A DNA stretch of 5,988 nucleotides from JAAYUD01 sp036846645 (GTDB lineage Bacteria; Bacteroidota; Bacteroidia; Bacteroidales; Bacteroidaceae): NCBI GenBank assembly GCA_036846645.1, contig DAIUBN010000172.1:1-5988 (forward strand), in the 5' to 3' direction. Position 1 is the stretch's first letter, and each line of letters begins with the position of its first letter. Positions 3,617 to 5,988 of this stretch are shown here, piece by piece. A model generated the notes under the pieces. That model worked only from the letters and a program-made list of their open reading frames with translations, searched no databases and had not been told where the DNA came from. The translations under genes were made by a program, and so were the position numbers.

Positions 3617-5988
3617 TGTTTATATTTGTTTTTACTCGAAAATACCATATAGATAACAGGAATGACGACTAATGTGAGTAATAGCGAGAAGAGTAGTCCA
3701 CCCACAACAACAGTTCCCAGTGGTGCACGACTTTGTGAACTCGAGCCTAAAGCCAATGCTATAGGCAGACACCCGAAGAAGGTGGCCAGCGAAGTCATCA
3801 ATATAGGGCGGAAACGGGCTGAAGCCGCTTCGAAAGCTGCCACTCTACGATTCATACCCAGTTTACGTTTCTGATTGGCAAACTCGACTATCAAGATACC
3901 ATTCTTCGTCACGATACCGATGAGCATAATCATACCTATCTCGGAAAAGATATTGATAGTCTGCCCGCATATCCAGAGCGAAAGCATTGCACCGGCAATA
4001 GCCATCGGCACAGTGAGCATGATGATAAAGGGATCACGAAAACTCTCGAACTGTGCGGCAAGAATCAGATAGATGAGCAGTAAAGCCAACACAAGTGCGA
4101 ATGAAATGTTAGAACTACTCTCGGCAAGGTCGCGGGATGAACCCGACAAATCGGTATTGAATGATTCGTCGAGCAATTTTTTGGCAATACGTTGCATCTC
4201 TTGAATGCCTTCGCCCAATGTTTTGCCCTTCGCCATATCGGCAGATACAGTAGCAGATTTATACCTATTATAATGGTATAAAATAGGTGGATTGCTTTCC
4301 TCTTTCGTCTTCACTAAATTGTCTAGCTGAACCATCTCTCCCGATGCCGCTTTCACATAAAGCGAAGAGAGATCGGCAGGCTTGTCGCGCTCTTCTTTCG
4401 GTATCTGGCCAATCACATAATATTGTTTGTTATTGCGCAAAAAGTAAGCATATCGGCTTCCACTATAAGCCAGACTGATAGCTTGCGATATTTCTTTCAC
4501 ATCTATACCCATGGTGTTGGCTTTCAGACGATCTACCGTGATATTGATTTCAGGCTTATTGAATTTCAGATTCACATCCGACGTTCTGAACACATGACTC
4601 TTCTGAACCTCATCCATAAACTTCGGAAGTACCTTACGCAACTTCTCGAAATCGAGATTCTGAATGACAAACTGCACTGGCAGTCCCCTCGATGTGAATG
4701 TAGCAATAGTCGGTTCCTGACTGGCGATAACCTTTCCGTCGGGGATAGAAGCATATATCTTAGACAACTTGTCTACAATCTTATCTTGCGAAAGATGACG
4801 TTCGCCCGGCTGTTTCAAGAACGTAGTGACATTGCCCGTATTGGCACTCGAATTGCCGCCACCGCCATAACGTGCCATCACATCTTGCACTCCGGGAATA
4901 GAATCGGCATTGATTTGCGCTATCTTATTAATGAGTTGCTGATTGTACAGATATTCAGTGCCTTCGGGAGCCGTGATATTCGTTCGAATATAACTATGGT
5001 CTTCCATTGGAGCCAGTTCTGACTTCAACGTGCGCGACATTGAGAAAATTAATATCACACAGAAACCAATGATAGCAAAGGCAATCCATTTATTGACCAG
5101 AAAGAAACTCAATATCTTACGATAGCCATTTTCCATGCCTTCGAAGAAAGGTTCAGTCTTAACATAAAACTTGGAATGATGCGAAGCAGAACCACCCAAA
5201 AAGACATTCAAAACAGGTGTCAACGTCAGTGAGACGACAGCCGAAATAAGTACTGCCGAAGCCACTACAATACCGAACTCACGGAATAGTCTACCCGTAA
5301 AGCCTTGCAAGAATATCACCGGAACGAAAACGATGGCCAACGTCAACGAAGTAGAGACCACGGCAAAGAATATCTCACGAGTACCCTCGAACGCTGATTT
5401 CCATTTGTCCATGCCCTGCTCTATCCGCTTAAAGATATTCTCGGTCACCACGATACCATCATCAACAACCAGTCCCGTAGCCAATACAATGCCCAACAAT
5501 GTAAGTACATTAATAGAAAATCCGAAGATGTACATCACAAAGAAAGTACCTATGAGCGAGACAGGTATATCGAGTAACGGACGAAGGGCAATGATCCAGT
5601 TGCGGAAGAATAAAAAGATGATAACGACAACAAGAAGAATAGCGATACCCAATGTTTCGAGCACATCTTTTACAGATTGCTGCACAAAGATAGATTTATC
5701 GCGAGCAACGGTCAGTTCCATACCCGCAGGCATCGTTTTTTTGATTTGCGAAAGTCGTTTATAGAATTCTTGAGCAATCTGGATATCGTTGGCACCAGGC
5801 AGAGGAATAAGATTAATCATCACACCCGGAGAACCATCGATAATAGCACCCGACTCATCATTCTGAGCACCTAGTGAAGCTTCACCGATATCTCGCAGTC
5901 TCACCACCTGACTGTCATTCTGCTTAATGATGAGATTGTTGAATTCATCTTCTGTAGTGAGCCGACAACGTGTTTTAAGCAATAATTC
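3613..5988 (-). CDS. RND efflux pump inner-membrane subunit, AcrB/HAE1-like (N-terminus beyond window)
   Basis: The 791 visible codons are the C-terminal three quarters of an AcrB-type proton-driven efflux permease. By comparison with AcrB (about 1,049 residues), some 230 residues, including TM1 and the first porter subdomains, lie beyond base 5988. The reading frame is open to the edge, and the TTG at 5982 is internal, not a start. Counting that TTG as residue 1, TM2-TM6 occupy about 107-258. The TM4 motif GLVVDDGIVVTEN carries the paired proton-relay aspartates at 174-175 (AcrB D407/D408). TM7 is near 297-314, the second periplasmic porter domain about 320-620, and TM8-TM12 about 625-781. 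TM10 carries the relay lysine at 693 in GIVTKNGILIVEFA (AcrB K940). All relay residues seen are intact, so the pump should be active. It would pair with the coupled TolC-like channel and with an adaptor expected upstream. The substrate is probably hydrophobic drugs, bile salts or similar, but is unproven. Confidence 0.95.
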   Translation of the reverse strand, partial: ELLLKTRCRLTTEDEFNNLIIKQNDSQVVRLRDIGEASLGAQNDESGAIIDGSPGVMINLIPLPGANDIQIAQEFYKRLSQIKKTMPAGMELTVARDKSIFVQQSVKDVLETLGIAILLVVVIIFLFFRNWIIALRPLLDIPVSLIGTFFVMYIFGFSINVLTLLGIVLATGLVVDDGIVVTENIFKRIEQGMDKWKSAFEGTREIFFAVVSTSLTLAIVFVPVIFLQGFTGRLFREFGIVVASAVLISAVVSLTLTPVLNVFLGGSASHHSKFYVKTEPFFEGMENGYRKILSFFLVNKWIAFAIIGFCVILIFSMSRTLKSELAPMEDHSYIRTNITAPEGTEYLYNQQLINKIAQINADSIPGVQDVMARYGGGGNSSANTGNVTTFLKQPGERHLSQDKIVDKLSKIYASIPDGKVIASQEPTIATFTSRGLPVQFVIQNLDFEKLRKVLPKFMDEVQKSHVFRTSDVNLKFNKPEINITVDRLKANTMGIDVKEISQAISLAYSGSRYAYFLRNNKQYYVIGQIPKEERDKPADLSSLYVKAASGEMVQLDNLVKTKEESNPPILYHYNRYKSATVSADMAKGKTLGEGIQEMQRIAKKLLDESFNTDLSGSSRDLAESSSNISFALVLALLLIYLILAAQFESFRDPFIIMLTVPMAIAGAMLSLWICGQTINIFSEIGMIMLIGIVTKNGILIVEFANQKRKLGMNRRVAAFEAASARFRPILMTSLATFFGCLPIALALGSSSQSRAPLGTVVVGGLLFSLLLTLVVIPVIYMVFSSKNKYKQ

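Noticed and set aside
4423..5022. 199-codon open frame on the plus strand
   Set aside because: It lies wholly antisense to the RND pump's conserved periplasmic domain, has no recognisable domain and no promoter or ribosome-binding context. It is a shadow of a well-conserved gene.
5333..5764. 143-codon open frame on the plus strand
   Set aside because: It is antisense to the RND pump region containing TM2-TM5 and the periplasmic segment before it; the composition is that of a shadow frame.
5980..5982. TTG as start of the RND pump
   Set aside because: The frame continues open to the window edge, and the homologous position is about 230 residues into AcrB, so this is an internal leucine codon.
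1..5988. Mobile element, CRISPR array, defence island, tRNA or riboswitch
   Set aside because: I saw no transposase, long terminal inverted repeats, regularly spaced repeats, cloverleaf sequences or structured leaders; leaders are only about 20-25 nt and intergenic regions at most about 110 bases.

Overview
The window looks like ordinary chromosomal DNA from a member of the Bacteroidota, most likely a Bacteroides-like gut Bacteroidales. The evidence is three promoter-like sites with the Bacteroidota -7 element TAnnTTTG, A/T-rich translation starts without Shine-Dalgarno sequences, and proteins that resemble Bacteroides homologues. There is no rRNA, tRNA, CRISPR array, insertion sequence or phage gene. 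No gene-free stretch exceeds about 110 bases.

Layout. Bases 1-108 (minus) hold the first 36 codons of a P-loop ATPase, probably the PIF1-like helicase common in Bacteroidota. Bases 109-210 are a compact divergent promoter region shared with a LysR-type regulator (211-1092, plus). Bases 1093-1201 contain inverted and direct repeats around a strong Bacteroidota promoter, followed by a YeiH/UPF0324 'putative sulfate exporter' family membrane protein (1202-2263, plus). A rho-independent terminator for that gene lies inside the 3' end of the next, convergent gene. Bases 2321-5988 (minus) are the distal part of a tripartite efflux operon: a TolC-type outer-membrane channel (2321-3616), preceded by an RND inner-membrane pump (3613-5988, N-terminus beyond the window). 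The two overlap by ATGA. The periplasmic adaptor that usually starts such operons would lie beyond base 5988.

How the genes work together. The regulator and YeiH form a regulator-target pair of the yeiE-yeiH kind. The intergenic T-N11-A box sits about 60-66 bp upstream of the inferred yeiH transcription start, the classical position for a LysR-family recognition site, and a perfect 10-bp palindrome fills the -33/-7 spacer. The RND pump and TolC-like channel would form a proton-driven envelope-spanning exporter. Nothing links the two units functionally except convergence.

I did not find a clearly novel system. The most informative parts are the repeat-rich yeiH control region, the overlapping divergent promoters, and the terminator embedded in the opposing gene.
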